Shown piece after piece: positions 45,296 to 55,129 of a DNA stretch of 64,000 bases. Position numbers and translations under genes: made by a program. Source of the DNA: Magnetospirillum sulfuroxidans. Its GTDB lineage: Bacteria; Pseudomonadota; Alphaproteobacteria; Rhodospirillales; Magnetospirillaceae. The notes below the pieces were generated by a model that was given only the letters and a program-made list of their open reading frames with translations, had not been told where the DNA came from and did no database searches. Location of the stretch: contig NZ_JAGTUF010000001.1 in assembly GCF_018224925.1 (NCBI RefSeq), forward strand, positions 496,001 through 560,000, written 5' to 3'. Position 1 is the stretch's first letter. Every line of letters starts with the position of its first letter.

Positions 45296-45832
45296 TTACT
45301 TCTTTTTTTCCTTCAACCCGGCCAGAGCGGCGAATGGGCTGACTTTATTTTCAATTTCTACCGGCTCGTCCATGATCTCCGGCATCGCGGCGCCAACCTT
45401 ACGCGGAAACGGATCAAGGGCCAAAGCCAGATGTTCCGCGACCACTTCCCCCAGATCGATGACGCCATCGATCAGCGGTTCGGGCGGATCATCCTCGTCC
45501 GGGGATAAATCCAGTTCCATACTATCGGACTCTTCGCCGCCGCCAAAGGTCATCGTAAAAGTTTCATCAATCTTTTCGTCCAGCGGTTCCAATGTCACCA
45601 CGCAGTTTTGCACGACATCGGCACGCAGGCGACCGTCAATGCGAAACAAGGTCCCGCCGGTAATGGCCTGTAAGTGGGCGCTGGCGGTCAGCGACCGAAT
45701 CGTGTTGACGGCGAAACGCTTGGCCAAGGCGGCACATTCCGCCGCATTGGCTTCGATTTCCATATCCATGCCGCGGGTCGGGATGACATCAACCAGGACG
45801 GGGCGGGAAAATTCGATGACAATCTCGGTCAT
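45296..45832 (-). CDS. yceD: YceD/DUF177-family protein
   Basis: 178 aa; family linked to 23S rRNA maturation or accumulation and nearly always upstream of rpmF. The signature region DVVQNCVVTLEPLDEKIDETF has the conserved Cys (the usual CxRCL motif is reduced to one Cys), with an acidic stretch SMELDLSPDEDDPPEPL and the ending FAALAGLKEKKK. Its ATG overlaps the CBP3-type gene stop (ATGA). Confidence 0.87.
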   Translation of the reverse strand: MTEIVIEFSRPVLVDVIPTRGMDMEIEANAAECAALAKRFAVNTIRSLTASAHLQAITGGTLFRIDGRLRADVVQNCVVTLEPLDEKIDETFTMTFGGGEESDSMELDLSPDEDDPPEPLIDGVIDLGEVVAEHLALALDPFPRKVGAAMPEIMDEPVEIENKVSPFAALAGLKEKKK

Positions 45833-46377
45833 TGCGCCAGCGCTTGCGGCTGGATGAAGCTGATCGTACCGGCGAGCATGGCTGCCTCGCCCTGCCCTTC
45901 CAGATGAGCGATCTGAGCCCGGACATAAGCGGCCATGCGGTCCTCGACCTCGGGAGGCACCGCCGCACCCTGATAGAGGTTGCGGCCCAGGGCGTGTTGC
46001 AGCGCCCGCCCCTCCTCCCCCAGCGCCTTGTCATAGGCCGCGGTACGGCCGTAAAACGCCTCGGCCATGCGTTGCACCCTTTTCCCCACGCCCATATCGG
46101 TGACCCCCATTTCGCGCAGGTTCTGGTCCATGTCGGTAAACATGAAATCGAACGTCTGTTGCGACACGGCGCGGGCATCCTCCCCCTCCAGCTTGCCCAG
46201 GCGGCGGAACAGCAGATAAGCGTGCAAGATGATCATGTCATAGCGGCCTTCCAGCGTATCGGCGACGCCAAGGTCGCGATAGAACACCGGCTGGCGGGAT
46301 TGCTCCACCAGAGCAAGGTACAAGGCATTGGCGGCGTCATCAAAGCGCCGGCGTTTAAAAAATCGGCTGAACGGCAT
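45829..46377 (-). CDS. ubiquinol-cytochrome c chaperone (CBP3 family)
   Basis: 182 aa. Ubiq_cyt_C_chap domain: LYLALVEQSRQPVFYRDLGV, ILHAYLLFRRL, FDFMFTDMDQNLREMGVTDMGVGKRVQ, and FYGRTAAYDKAL. In mitochondria Cbp3 assists cytochrome b biogenesis; the bacterial protein is presumed to help cytochrome bc1 assembly. The ATG at 46377 is preferred over a longer frame to 46452. It is divergent from bamE. Confidence 0.88.
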   Translation of the reverse strand: MPFSRFFKRRRFDDAANALYLALVEQSRQPVFYRDLGVADTLEGRYDMIILHAYLLFRRLGKLEGEDARAVSQQTFDFMFTDMDQNLREMGVTDMGVGKRVQRMAEAFYGRTAAYDKALGEEGRALQHALGRNLYQGAAVPPEVEDRMAAYVRAQIAHLEGQGEAAMLAGTISFIQPQALAQ

Positions 46378-46501
46378 GGTTGGTCCTGAAACTGTTCCGC
46401 ATGGCGGGGGGCGTTGACAACCCGTCGTGCCGGGGTGCACTCTTCGCCCCATCTTTGGACACGGAGCCCGTCTCCGTCAATGCCCTGACGTGAATGCGAC
46501 C

Positions 46502-46960
46502 ATGAAGAAGCTGATTCTCCCCGTTTTGCTGGCCGCCTTTATCGGTGGGACCAGCGCCTGCACCCCGACGATCGACAATCGCGGCAATCTGCCCCACCCC
46601 GAGGATCTGGCCAAGATCGTTGCCGGCACGACCACCCGCGACGAAGTCCAGGTTCTGTTGGGCACCCCCTCATCAAGCCTGAATTACGGCGATGAAAGCT
46701 GGCAGTATATCTCGTCGGTCAGCGAAACCACCGCCTTCTTCAAGCCCGAGGTCAAGGATCGCAAGGTGGTGTCGATTAATTTCGACATGCAGGGCATCGT
46801 CAAGAACGTGACCTATAAGGGGCTGAATGACGGCCAGGAAATCGTGCTGGTCGATCGCGAAACCCCGACCGCCGGCAAGGAACTGGGTATCCTTGAGCAG
46901 TTGATGGGCAATGTCGGCCGCTTCTCCAAACCGAGCAGCGGCGGCGGCCTTGGTCAATAA
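46502..46960 (+). CDS. bamE: outer-membrane assembly lipoprotein BamE
   Basis: 152 aa. Lipoprotein signal with lipobox GTSAC (Cys near residue 19). SmpA/OmlA domain: IVAGTTTRDEVQVLLGTPSS, GDESWQYISS, VVSINFDMQGIVKNV. Component of the BAM machinery that inserts beta-barrel proteins. C-terminal extension ends in a Gly-rich tail (PSSGGGLGQ). Divergent from the CBP3-type gene, followed by a bidirectional terminator. Confidence 0.92.
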   Translation: MKKLILPVLLAAFIGGTSACTPTIDNRGNLPHPEDLAKIVAGTTTRDEVQVLLGTPSSSLNYGDESWQYISSVSETTAFFKPEVKDRKVVSINFDMQGIVKNVTYKGLNDGQEIVLVDRETPTAGKELGILEQLMGNVGRFSKPSSGGGLGQ

Positions 46961-46980
46961 GCAAAGGACGACAAAATAAA

Positions 46981-47016
46981 AAAAGCCCCCCGGCCGTCAC
47001 CGACCGGGGGGCTTTT
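46981..47016. terminator. bidirectional terminator between bamE and hppA
   Basis: AAAAGCCCCCCGG and CCGGGGGGCTTTT pair in a 13-bp stem around a 10-nt loop. It has an A-run on one side and a T-run on the other, so it works in both directions for the two convergent genes. Confidence 0.93.
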
Positions 47017-47026
47017 AATTTGGACC

Positions 47027-49105
47027 TTAGCCGGCGACCATGGCCAGCAGCAGAATGGCAACGATATTGATGATCTTGATCATCGGGTTGACCGCCGGAC
47101 CGGCGGTGTCCTTATAGGGATCGCCGACGGTATCACCGGTCACCGCCGCCTTGTGGGCGTCGGAACCCTTGCCACCGTGATGGCCATCTTCAATATACTT
47201 CTTGGCGTTATCCCAAGCGCCGCCCCCCGACGTCATGGAAATAGCCACGAACAAACCGGTGACGATGGTGCCCAGCAGCATGGCGCCCAGCGCGGTAAAG
47301 GCCGACAGCATGCCCGCCGTCGCCGCGACCACGGCGAACAGCACGATGGGAGACAACACCGGCAGCATGGACGGGATGATCATTTCCTTGATCGCCGCCT
47401 TGGTCAGCATATCCACCGCCCGACCATAATCGGGCTTGGCGGTGCCTTCCATGATGCCGGGGATTTCCTTGAACTGACGGCGAACCTCGACGACCACCGA
47501 ACCAGCGGCCCGGCCTACGGCCATCATGCCCATGGAACCGAACAAATAAGGCAGCAAACCACCGATGAACAGGCCGACCACCACATAGGGGTCTTCCAGG
47601 CTGAAGCTGACCTTGAGGTCGGGGAAATAATGCCGCAGATCCTCGGTATAAGCAGCGAACAGCACCAGGGCGGCCAGTGCGGCCGAACCGATGGCATAGC
47701 CCTTGGTTACCGCCTTGGTGGTGTTGCCAACCGCGTCCAGCGCGTCGGTGATCTTACGCACATCCTTGGGCAGTTCGGCCATTTCGGCGATACCACCGGC
47801 ATTGTCGGTGACCGGACCATAAGCATCCAGCGCAACGATCATACCGGCCAAGGCCAGCATGGTGGTGGCGGCGACCGAGATGCCGAACAGGCCCGCAACC
47901 GAATAGGTGGCCAAAATGGCGACGCAGATGACCAGAACCGGAAGCGCCGTCGATTCCATGGACACGGCCAAGCCTTGAATGACATTGGTGCCATGACCGG
48001 TGGTCGACGCCTGGGCAACGCTGCGCACCGGGCGGTATTCGGTGCCGGTGTAATATTCGGTGATCCACACCAGCAGACCGGTGACGACCAGACCGAACAT
48101 GGCGCAGACAAACAGGTTCATGCCCGTCACCGGACGTCCGCCCATGTCATAGACGGCGCCAAAGCCGCCAAAGCCGATCATGATGGTGGCGGCGATCAGG
48201 ATGATGGACAGCACGCCGGTGACGATCAAGCCCTTGTACAAGGCCTTCATGATGTTGCCGGATGCGTCAAGCTTGACGAAAAAGGTACCGACCACCGAAG
48301 ACAGGATGCAGACCGCGCTGATCACCAGCGGGAAAGACATCATGGCGGTTTGTGCGGCGCCGGTGAAGAAGATCGAGCCCAACAGCATGGTGCCGACGAT
48401 GGTCACCGCATAGGTTTCGAACAGATCGGCGGCCATGCCGGCGCAATCGCCCACATTGTCACCGACGTTGTCGGCGATCACCGCCGGATTGCGCGGGTCA
48501 TCCTCGGGGATACCCGCTTCGACCTTGCCGACCAGATCGGCGCCGACATCCGCCCCCTTGGTGAAGATACCGCCGCCCAGACGGGCGAAGATGGAGATCA
48601 GCGAAGCGCCGAAAGACAGCGCCACCAGGGCTTCCATCAGGTCGCGCGGGGCAACCCCGGCCGATTTGAGCACGGCGTAATAGCCGGCCAAGCCGATCAG
48701 GCCCAAACCGACCACCAGCATGCCGGTGATGGCGCCGGAACGGAAGGCGACGTCAAGCGCCTGCTGCATGCCGCCGCTACGGGCGGCTTCGGTGGTCCGC
48801 ACATTGGCGCGGACCGAGACATTCATGCCGATATAGCCAGCGACGCCCGACAGAATCGAGCCAATGAGAAAGCCGACGCCCTGAAACGCACCCAAGCGGG
48901 CGAACAGGACGACAAAGATCACCGCGCCGACAATGGCGATGGTGGTGTATTGACGATTGAGGTAAGCGCGCGCGCCTTCTTGAATGGCCGCGGCGATTTC
49001 TTGCATGCGCGGTGTGCCGGTCGATGTGGCCATCACCGATTTGAACGCCCATGCGCCATAAAGTAAGGCAGCAAGGCCGCATGCCAGGACGAAAATATCT
49101 GTCAT
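47027..49105 (-). CDS. hppA: membrane-bound H+-translocating pyrophosphatase, K+-independent type
   Basis: 692 aa, about 16 membrane helices; couples PPi hydrolysis to proton pumping. Substrate motifs [39 protein letters not shown] and a C-terminal [20 protein letters not shown]. The position that distinguishes K+ dependence reads [14 protein letters not shown], with Lys rather than Ala, indicating the K+-independent class as in Rhodospirillum rubrum. The 263-bp upstream gap (49106-49368) should hold its promoter; I see no further feature there. Confidence 0.96.
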   Translation of the reverse strand: MTDIFVLACGLAALLYGAWAFKSVMATSTGTPRMQEIAAAIQEGARAYLNRQYTTIAIVGAVIFVVLFARLGAFQGVGFLIGSILSGVAGYIGMNVSVRANVRTTEAARSGGMQQALDVAFRSGAITGMLVVGLGLIGLAGYYAVLKSAGVAPRDLMEALVALSFGASLISIFARLGGGIFTKGADVGADLVGKVEAGIPEDDPRNPAVIADNVGDNVGDCAGMAADLFETYAVTIVGTMLLGSIFFTGAAQTAMMSFPLVISAVCILSSVVGTFFVKLDASGNIMKALYKGLIVTGVLSIILIAATIMIGFGGFGAVYDMGGRPVTGMNLFVCAMFGLVVTGLLVWITEYYTGTEYRPVRSVAQASTTGHGTNVIQGLAVSMESTALPVLVICVAILATYSVAGLFGISVAATTMLALAGMIVALDAYGPVTDNAGGIAEMAELPKDVRKITDALDAVGNTTKAVTKGYAIGSAALAALVLFAAYTEDLRHYFPDLKVSFSLEDPYVVVGLFIGGLLPYLFGSMGMMAVGRAAGSVVVEVRRQFKEIPGIMEGTAKPDYGRAVDMLTKAAIKEMIIPSMLPVLSPIVLFAVVAATAGMLSAFTALGAMLLGTIVTGLFVAISMTSGGGAWDNAKKYIEDGHHGGKGSDAHKAAVTGDTVGDPYKDTAGPAVNPMIKIINIVAILLLAMVAG

Positions 49106-49368
49106 GTTGGTTCGATCCCCTTCTCAGCGTTAACTGACTTCGACGCCCTGAAAGGCTTGCGGCGCATGCTGATGGCCGTAAGGAGGACGACGCAAGTAGG
49201 CTGACGCTGCCAGATAAACTTGAGGTTGGCAACGGGGTGCCGCACAATTTTATCCGATTTTAAAAATAGACGGGCAAATCGAGGGGGGGAATTAGGATGG
49301 TTCCAAGAACAAGCACCCTAAGTCCACTGAAATATGCCGGAATATTCCAGCAATATTGCATCGCAACA

Positions 49369-49836
49369 TTACTTAACCGAGGATTGGTCTATGAGAACAC
49401 CCTTAACAAACCCCGGCCCTAGGGTTCTTTCCGACAATTTGAGCAATCTCTGGCTGACCCCCACGGGGTCAAGACGACGGCCATTGCGCAAGTGAATGGG
49501 TAAATATTCCATCATGTCCTGCAAATAGGCGTTTTGCAGACGGGGGATATTTTGGGCAACGATTTCGCGTTTTTCGAAGGGAACTTCCAGACGCAGGATG
49601 ATTTCCACCTGCCTGCGCACCTCGTGATCCTCGATCACCGGGACCGACAACAGGCCGTATTCGACAAAAGACGGCGGCGTCGTCACGACCTTGGCCGCTC
49701 CGCCTGGGGCGGCCGGCGCATTGCCGATCAGGCTGTTGAACTTTTCCAGCGGATCAATGCCCCAGAAATACAGCCCGCCGACCAACCCGCCCATCATCAA
49801 CAAGAAGGCGATAATAATGAATACTAGGCGTATCAC
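49369..49836 (-). CDS. FliL-like single-pass membrane protein
   Basis: 155 aa: one N-terminal membrane helix (about residues 4-26, Gly-rich), a Pro/Ala-rich linker, then a soluble domain (VEIILRLEVPFEKREIVAQN ... LQDMMEYLPIHLRNGR). The spacing resembles the periplasmic domain of FliL, but no flagellar genes lie nearby. It overlaps the thiL stop by 4 bp and is followed by hppA; this order is common in Rhodospirillales. Function unassigned. Confidence 0.65.
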   Translation of the reverse strand: MIRLVFIIIAFLLMMGGLVGGLYFWGIDPLEKFNSLIGNAPAAPGGAAKVVTTPPSFVEYGLLSVPVIEDHEVRRQVEIILRLEVPFEKREIVAQNIPRLQNAYLQDMMEYLPIHLRNGRRLDPVGVSQRLLKLSERTLGPGFVKGVLIDQSSVK

Positions 49837-50837
49837 GGCTGTTCCCCCGCATTGCTGAAATGCCGCCAGCCCCGTTGCGCCACTTCCATGGCCTTTCCCT
49901 GCCGGTCCATCACCGCGACCCCCTGCCCGGCCGTCATCTGGCCGATAGCGCTGAGGGCAACACCGCTGTCATCAGCCAATTGACGTATCCTTTGCGTCTG
50001 CGCCGGGTCTGCGGTGAAAGCAATTTCGTAATCATCCCCCCCGCCCAAGATACAGGCAAGCCAGGAATTGTTATTCTCTGTCGCGGTACGCGCCGCCACC
50101 GATAGCGGCAGGTCAGCCAGGCGAATTTCCGCCGCCAATCCCGATTGGCGGGCCAAGTGCCCCAAATCCTGCACCAGACCATCCGAGATATCCATGCCGG
50201 CCGAAGCCACGCCGATCAAGGCCGGACCCAGCGCGACCCGCGGTTGCGGCAACAGATAGCGATGGATCAGGAAATCTCGGTGTAGCGGATTTAAATCCGT
50301 TAGCTGGCCCTGTCGCGCCCGCAACCCAAGAGCTGAATCACCAAGCGATCCACTCAACCAAATGAGGTCTCCGGCCCGTGCCCCCGAGCGTAGCAGCGCC
50401 CGCCCGGTGGGAACATGGCCGAAGGCGGTTAAGGACAAGGTCAGCGGTCCGGGTGTCGAAACCGTGTCGCCGCCGATCAGGGCAATGGAAAATTCCGCCA
50501 CATCCTGGCCCAGCCCATCGGCAAAGGCCCGCAACCATTCGGCTTCGATGCCCTGGGGAAAGGCCGCGGCCAGCATCACGGCGAAAGGCACCGCCCCTTT
50601 GGCGGCAAGATCGGACAGATTGACCCGCACCAGTTTACGGGCAATCAAATCGGCGGGATCATCGGCAAAAAAGTGGACGCCCGCCACCATGGCATCCATG
50701 GTCAGCACCACTTGCCGCCCTGGCGGAACATCCATCAGGGCGGCATCGTCGGTCAGATTGAAGGCGCCCGGATAGGATGCCGACAAGGGAGCGAATAATT
50801 GGGCGATCAGGTCGAATTCGTCTGGAGCGCCGCTCAC
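49833..50837 (-). CDS. thiL: thiamine-monophosphate kinase
   Basis: About 334 aa; phosphorylates thiamine phosphate to thiamine diphosphate. PurM-like fold: LTDDAALMDVP, LVRVNLSDLAAKGAVP, ALIGGDTVSTPG, SAGMDISDGLVQDL, LGGGDDYEIAFTA. GTG at 50837 (7 bp after nusB) gives the family-typical N terminus with D-E-F-D-L-I-A; a GTG at 50867 inside nusB is an alternative. The nusB-thiL pair is widespread. Confidence 0.93.
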   Translation of the reverse strand: MSGAPDEFDLIAQLFAPLSASYPGAFNLTDDAALMDVPPGRQVVLTMDAMVAGVHFFADDPADLIARKLVRVNLSDLAAKGAVPFAVMLAAAFPQGIEAEWLRAFADGLGQDVAEFSIALIGGDTVSTPGPLTLSLTAFGHVPTGRALLRSGARAGDLIWLSGSLGDSALGLRARQGQLTDLNPLHRDFLIHRYLLPQPRVALGPALIGVASAGMDISDGLVQDLGHLARQSGLAAEIRLADLPLSVAARTATENNNSWLACILGGGDDYEIAFTADPAQTQRIRQLADDSGVALSAIGQMTAGQGVAVMDRQGKAMEVAQRGWRHFSNAGEQP

Positions 50838-50844
50838 CGGGCGA

Positions 50845-51327
50845 TCACGGCGCGGGAGCGCCGCCACCTTCGAATTCCGCCGGACGCAGGTTGCGGGCCA
50901 TGCGATCCATCACGGCATTGACCAAGCCCGGTTCGGGGCCGGAATAAAATGCGTGAGCCACATCCACATATTCGGTGATGGCCACCCGAGCCGGCGTCTG
51001 CGGCCGCGACTTCAACTCAAAGGCGCCGGCGCGCAAAATCGCGCGCAAAACCGATTCCAAACGGTCCACGGTCCAATCCCGCGCCAAGCCCGCCGCGATC
51101 TGGCGATCCAGCTCCGCCCCTTCGGCGGTGGCGCCGCGCACCAGCAAGGACACCAGATCACCATCCGGATCGGCAAGTTTTCCGCGCGGTTCGGATTCCA
51201 GGCGCTGCCGGAATTCGTCCAACGCCTGTTCGGCGCTAACGCCGGTAATTTCCATGGAATACAGCGCCTGCACCGCCGCCAGACGGGCGGCGGAACGGCG
51301 GGTGGCGCCGGAATTGGGTTTGCGCAA
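50845..51327 (-). CDS. nusB: transcription antitermination factor NusB
   Basis: 160-aa all-helical RNA-binding protein; with S10 (NusE) it promotes rRNA antitermination. Key segments: RRSAARLAAVQALYSMEITG (basic RNA-binding start) and ESVLRAILRAGAFEL ... AITEYVDVAHAF. Start appears to be TTG (51327), the first initiator in the frame, with an AAGAAG-like site upstream. Sits directly after ribH, the common ribH-nusB pairing. Confidence 0.93.
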   Translation of the reverse strand: MRKPNSGATRRSAARLAAVQALYSMEITGVSAEQALDEFRQRLESEPRGKLADPDGDLVSLLVRGATAEGAELDRQIAAGLARDWTVDRLESVLRAILRAGAFELKSRPQTPARVAITEYVDVAHAFYSGPEPGLVNAVMDRMARNLRPAEFEGGGAPAP

Positions 51328-51339
51328 TTGGTTTCTTCT

Positions 51340-51777
51340 TCAGCTCAGTTGCAGATCGCGTTTGATGTCCAGCATGCGCAAAGCCGCCTTGGCCGCCATG
51401 CCGCCGATATTCTTGCGGGCCGGATCGGCCCGCTTCAACGCCTGGGCCTCGTTATGGACGGTCAGCACGCCATTGCCCAGCGCCAAATGATGACGCAGCG
51501 ACAATTCGGTGCAGCCGCGCATGCATTCGGTGCAGACATGATCGTAATGATCGCTTTCGCCACGAATGGCCGTCCCCAGAACCACATAGCCGTCATAGGG
51601 CTTGCCCGATGCGACCATGAATTCCAAGGCGGCGGGAATTTCCAGCACGCCGGGAATGGTCACCACCTCGAAACTGGCCCCGCCATCCGCCAAGGCCTGG
51701 GTGGCCCCGGCCAACAGCATGTCAGCCAGATGGGTGTAAAAGCGGGCTTCGATAACCAGGATATGCGGCGACGTCAT
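51340..51777 (-). CDS. ribH: 6,7-dimethyl-8-ribityllumazine synthase
   Basis: 145 aa; penultimate riboflavin step, forms icosahedral or pentameric assemblies. Substrate sites: VVTIPGVLEIPAALEF, YVVLGTAIRGESDHYDHV and GNGVLTVHNEAQA. The ATG at 51777 is chosen; ribBX ends 10 bp upstream. The conserved active-site His is in HYDHV. Confidence 0.94.
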   Translation of the reverse strand: MTSPHILVIEARFYTHLADMLLAGATQALADGGASFEVVTIPGVLEIPAALEFMVASGKPYDGYVVLGTAIRGESDHYDHVCTECMRGCTELSLRHHLALGNGVLTVHNEAQALKRADPARKNIGGMAAKAALRMLDIKRDLQLS

Positions 51778-51787
51778 GACGCCCTCC

Positions 51788-52903
51788 TCAGACCGTCGTG
51801 ATCGGGCGTTGTTCGACCACCTTAAGGCCAAAGCCTTCCAGGCCGACGATGGTCTTTTGCGTATTGGACAGCAAGATCATTTCCTCAACCCCCAGATCCA
51901 GCAAGATCTGAGCCCCGACGCCGTAATCGCGCAGTTCGGCCGGGGCCGGCTTGGAATCCAATTGGGCGCGAATGCGATCCGACAGGCTGGTCGGGCGCGG
52001 TTCACGCACCAAGACGATGACGCCGCGACCATGAGCCGCGATGGTTTCCATGGCGGAATGAAGCTGTCCAGCCTTGCCCGAACCTTGGTCGCCGAGAACA
52101 TCATCCAAAATATTGACGGCGTGGACACGCACCATCACCGGGCCTTCGCCGGAAATCTCGCCCTTCACCAAGGCGATGTGTTCGGCGTAAGCCACTTGGT
52201 TGACATAGACGACCATACGCCAGTCATTGCCCCAGGTGGAATGAAAGGCCGATTCGACTTCACGCCGAACGATCTTGTCGTGACGGCGACGATAGGCGAT
52301 CAGATCGGCGATGGTGGCGATCTTTAAGGCATGGAACTGGGCGAATTTCACCAGATCGGGCATGCGCGCCATGGTGCCGTCGTCGTTCATGATCTCGCAG
52401 ATCACGCCCGACGGGTTGAGACCGGCAAGGCGAGAGATATCCACCGCCGCCTCGGTGTGACCGGCCCGCACCAAGGTACCGCCGTCACGGGCCATCAACG
52501 GAAAGACATGGCCGGGGGTGACGATGTCGCTTTCGCCCTTCTCCGGGTCGATGGCCACCTGCACGGTCCGCGCCCGGTCGGCGGCGGAAATGCCGGTGGT
52601 GACGCCTTCCTTGGCCTCGATCGAGACGGTAAAGGCGGTCTGCATCCGGGTGCCGTTATCGGCGCTCATCGGTTTGAGGCCCAAGACCTCGCACCGCGCC
52701 CGCGTCATCGACAGGCAAATCAGGCCACGGCCGTACTTGGCCATGAAATTGATGGCGTCGGGGGTGGCCATCTGCGCCGGAATGACCAGATCACCTTCGT
52801 TTTCGCGATCTTCGTCATCAACCAGGATGAACATGCGGCCCTGACGGGCTTCCTCGATGATCTCTTCGATCGGCGACAGATACAGATTATATTCCGAGAC
52901 CAC
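51788..52903 (-). CDS. ribBX: RibBX: DHBP synthase with non-catalytic RibA-like domain
   Basis: 371 aa. N-terminal RibB domain (about 1-205): VDDEDRENEGDLVIPA, RARCEVLGLKPM, PGHVFPLMARDGGTLVRAGHTEAAVD, all active-site residues present, making 3,4-dihydroxybutanone-4-phosphate. The C-terminal part aligns with GTP cyclohydrolase II, but the zinc site is gone: where RibA has three Cys after RVHSECLTGD, this reads RVHAVNILDDVLGD without any cysteine. So it matches the RibBX type and a real GTP cyclohydrolase II must be encoded elsewhere. GTG start with AAGGA 8 nt upstream, 4 nt after ribE. Confidence 0.9.
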   Translation of the reverse strand: MVSEYNLYLSPIEEIIEEARQGRMFILVDDEDRENEGDLVIPAQMATPDAINFMAKYGRGLICLSMTRARCEVLGLKPMSADNGTRMQTAFTVSIEAKEGVTTGISAADRARTVQVAIDPEKGESDIVTPGHVFPLMARDGGTLVRAGHTEAAVDISRLAGLNPSGVICEIMNDDGTMARMPDLVKFAQFHALKIATIADLIAYRRRHDKIVRREVESAFHSTWGNDWRMVVYVNQVAYAEHIALVKGEISGEGPVMVRVHAVNILDDVLGDQGSGKAGQLHSAMETIAAHGRGVIVLVREPRPTSLSDRIRAQLDSKPAPAELRDYGVGAQILLDLGVEEMILLSNTQKTIVGLEGFGLKVVEQRPITTV

Positions 52904-52907
52904 GGGC

Positions 52908-53501
52908 CTATTCCTTGTCGAGAAGCCGGGCAACATACCGGGCCAACATGTCGATTTCCATATTCACGCGATCCCCTTGGCGCAACCGGCCAAAGGTGGT
53001 CACCGCTTGGGTATGGGGAATGACATTGATACCAAAGCGCCGTCCGTCAACCTCATTGACGGTCAACGAGACGCCATCCAACGCCACACTGCCCTTGGGG
53101 GCAACAAATTTGGCCAGGTTTTCCGGCGTTTCGAAGACGAAACGCTTGGATTCGTTTTCGTCAGAAATGGCAACGACCGTGGCGACGCCATCCACATGAC
53201 CGGAAACGATATGGCCGCCCAATTCGTCACCCACCTTCATCGCCCGTTCCAGGTTGATGCGTCCGCCTTCGGCCCAATCGCCCAAAGTGGTCTTGGAAAT
53301 GCTTTCCGCCGACACCTCGACCGCATACCAATCGACGCCCTTATCGACAATGGTCAGGCACACGCCGTTATGGGCGATAGAAGCGCCGATATCGATGGAA
53401 GCCAGATCATAGCTGGTCTTGATCTCGAACCGGGTTTCCTTGCCGGCGTTGCGGACAACGCGGTGAATTTCGCCCAAATCGGTGACGATGCCGGTGAACA
53501 T
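52908..53501 (-). CDS. ribE: riboflavin synthase alpha chain
   Basis: 197 aa; dismutates two lumazines to riboflavin and pyrimidine. Two tandem lumazine-binding repeats: MFTGIVTDLGEIHRV ... SIAHNGVCLTIVD and HIVSGHVDGVATV ... VALDGVSLTVNEV. Starts immediately with the diagnostic MFTGIV. Between ribD and ribBX in the rib operon. Confidence 0.95.
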   Translation of the reverse strand: MFTGIVTDLGEIHRVVRNAGKETRFEIKTSYDLASIDIGASIAHNGVCLTIVDKGVDWYAVEVSAESISKTTLGDWAEGGRINLERAMKVGDELGGHIVSGHVDGVATVVAISDENESKRFVFETPENLAKFVAPKGSVALDGVSLTVNEVDGRRFGINVIPHTQAVTTFGRLRQGDRVNMEIDMLARYVARLLDKE

Positions 53502-53514
53502 CGGCCGCTACTCC

Positions 53515-54627
53515 TTAGATTTTTCTATAATTTTCCACGATATCCACACCGATTGGGCGGACATCAACGCATTCGAATCCCGGCATCTGCGACAGGTGAT
53601 CGACACCAAAAGCCACCGCCGCCGGCAAGCCATCGCCCCCCATCACACGGGCGGCGCGGAACCAGACCAAGCGGTCAACCAGATCGTGACGCAGCAAGGT
53701 GGCGGTCAAATGGGCGCCGCCTTCCACCAATACGCGGGTAATGCCGCTTTCGGCCAAAACCCCCAGCGCTTCAACCATGTCGATACCGTGGTCGTTGCCG
53801 GGCAATTCCACCACATCGACCCCCGCATCCTCGTAAACCTCGCGCCGGGTTTCATCGGCCCCTTCCAGGGTCAACACCCAGGTGGCAACGTCATTGGCGC
53901 TGGATACCAATTTGCTGGTCAAGGGCAGGCGTAGCCGGCCATCGACAACGATCCGCACCGGCGAACGCTCCGCCAGACCTGGCAAACGACAGGTCAATTC
54001 CGGATCATCGGCCAGAACGGTGCCGCTGCCGACCATAATGGCGTCGCTCTCGGCCCGCAGCAAATGGCCGGCCTGACGAGCCGCTTCGCCGGTGATCCAG
54101 CGGCTTTCGCCGCTATGGGTGGCGATGCGGCCGTCCAAGCTGGTGGCCAGTTTAACGGTGACCAAGGGGCGTCCACGGGTGATCTTGGAGAGGAAACCGG
54201 CATTGAGTTCAGTTGCCTCGGCCGCCATCACCCCGGTGACCACGCTCAGTCCCGCCGCGCGCAACAAGGCGATGCCACGCCCGGCGACACGGGGATCGGG
54301 GTCTTCGATGGCCACCACCACCCGGCGAATGCCGGCAGCCATCAAAGCTTCGGCACAGGGCGGAGTCTTTCCGTGGTGGGAGCACGGTTCCAAGGTGACG
54401 TAGGCGGTGCCGCCTTTAGCCGCATCACCGGCCATGGCCAGGGATTCGGTTTCGGCATGCGGCCGCCCCCCCGGTTGGGTCCAGCCGCGCCCAACAACAC
54501 GGCCGTCGCTGACAATGACGCAGCCGACGGCGGGATTTGGCCAAACGTTGCCCAGGCCGCGCTTGGCCAAGGCCAAGGCGGCACGCATATGGGCGCGGTC
54601 GCCGTCAGAGATCGTCGTCGCTGCCAC
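53515..54627 (-). CDS. ribD: bifunctional riboflavin deaminase/reductase
   Basis: About 370 aa; deaminates and reduces the pyrimidine intermediate. Zinc deaminase motif [12 protein letters not shown] and [13 protein letters not shown] (His, two Cys), then the reductase domain [27 protein letters not shown] and [15 protein letters not shown] at 54627 gives the usual short N terminus and overlaps the nrdR stop by 23 bp; the first in-frame ATG (54588) would cut into the domain. No FMN riboswitch precedes the operon. Confidence 0.93.
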   Translation of the reverse strand: MAATTISDGDRAHMRAALALAKRGLGNVWPNPAVGCVIVSDGRVVGRGWTQPGGRPHAETESLAMAGDAAKGGTAYVTLEPCSHHGKTPPCAEALMAAGIRRVVVAIEDPDPRVAGRGIALLRAAGLSVVTGVMAAEATELNAGFLSKITRGRPLVTVKLATSLDGRIATHSGESRWITGEAARQAGHLLRAESDAIMVGSGTVLADDPELTCRLPGLAERSPVRIVVDGRLRLPLTSKLVSSANDVATWVLTLEGADETRREVYEDAGVDVVELPGNDHGIDMVEALGVLAESGITRVLVEGGAHLTATLLRHDLVDRLVWFRAARVMGGDGLPAAVAFGVDHLSQMPGFECVDVRPIGVDIVENYRKI

Positions 54628-55072
54628 CCACCATCTTTCCCAGGAAATCCTCGAAGTCCTTGGCTTCGCGGAAGTTGCGGTAAACCGAGGCGTAACGGAC
54701 ATAGGCGACCTTGTCCAGGTCCATCAACACATCCATGACCAATTCGCCAATATATTTGGACGGCACTTCGTTTTCGCCCATGCTTTCCAAGCGACGATGA
54801 ATGCCGTTGGCGATACGGTCGATCTGTTCTTCCTCGACCGGACGCTTGCGCAGTGCAATTCGAAGTGATTTCAAAAGCTTGTCACGATCGAAGGGCGAGC
54901 GTGCGCCATCTTTCTTGATCACCACCAGATCGCGGATCTGCACCCGTTCAAAGGTGGTGAAGCGCGAACCACATTCAGGGCAGGACCGACGGCGACGAAT
55001 GGCCGAATTGTCTTCGGTTGGCCGCGAATCCTTTACCTGGGTATCATCGTGGCCACAAAACGGACAACGCAT
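54605..55072 (-). CDS. nrdR: transcriptional repressor NrdR
   Basis: 155 aa; ATP/dATP-sensing repressor of ribonucleotide reductase genes. N-terminal zinc ribbon with [10 protein letters not shown] and [11 protein letters not shown], followed by an ATP-cone domain ([20 protein letters not shown]). Conserved glyA-nrdR-ribD context. No reductase gene in the window to be its target. Confidence 0.95.
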   Translation of the reverse strand: MRCPFCGHDDTQVKDSRPTEDNSAIRRRRSCPECGSRFTTFERVQIRDLVVIKKDGARSPFDRDKLLKSLRIALRKRPVEEEQIDRIANGIHRRLESMGENEVPSKYIGELVMDVLMDLDKVAYVRYASVYRNFREAKDFEDFLGKMVGGSDDDL

Positions 55073-55093
55073 GCGTCACTCCCCCAATAGGAT

Positions 55094-55122
55094 TGTCGGA
55101 GCCTTGACCCAAGGCTCCGACA
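55094..55122. terminator. 13-bp hairpin between glyA and nrdR
   Basis: TGTCGGAGCCTTG and CAAGGCTCCGACA pair perfectly around a 3-nt loop, just past the glyA stop. The plus side is followed by TTTCTTGTT and the minus side by ATCCTATTG, so on the transcribed minus strand it is only a partial terminator or attenuator between glyA and the nrdR-rib genes. Confidence 0.55.
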
Positions 55123-55129
55123 TTTCTTG

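Noticed and set aside
47153-49066. 637-codon plus-strand ORF antisense to hppA, rich in His, Gln, Asp and Gly
   Set aside because: It is the complement of a well-conserved 16-helix pyrophosphatase in the GC-rich third-position frame; no ribosome binding site, no domains.
54605-54700. FMN riboswitch upstream of ribD
   Set aside because: ribD overlaps nrdR; there is no leader to hold one.
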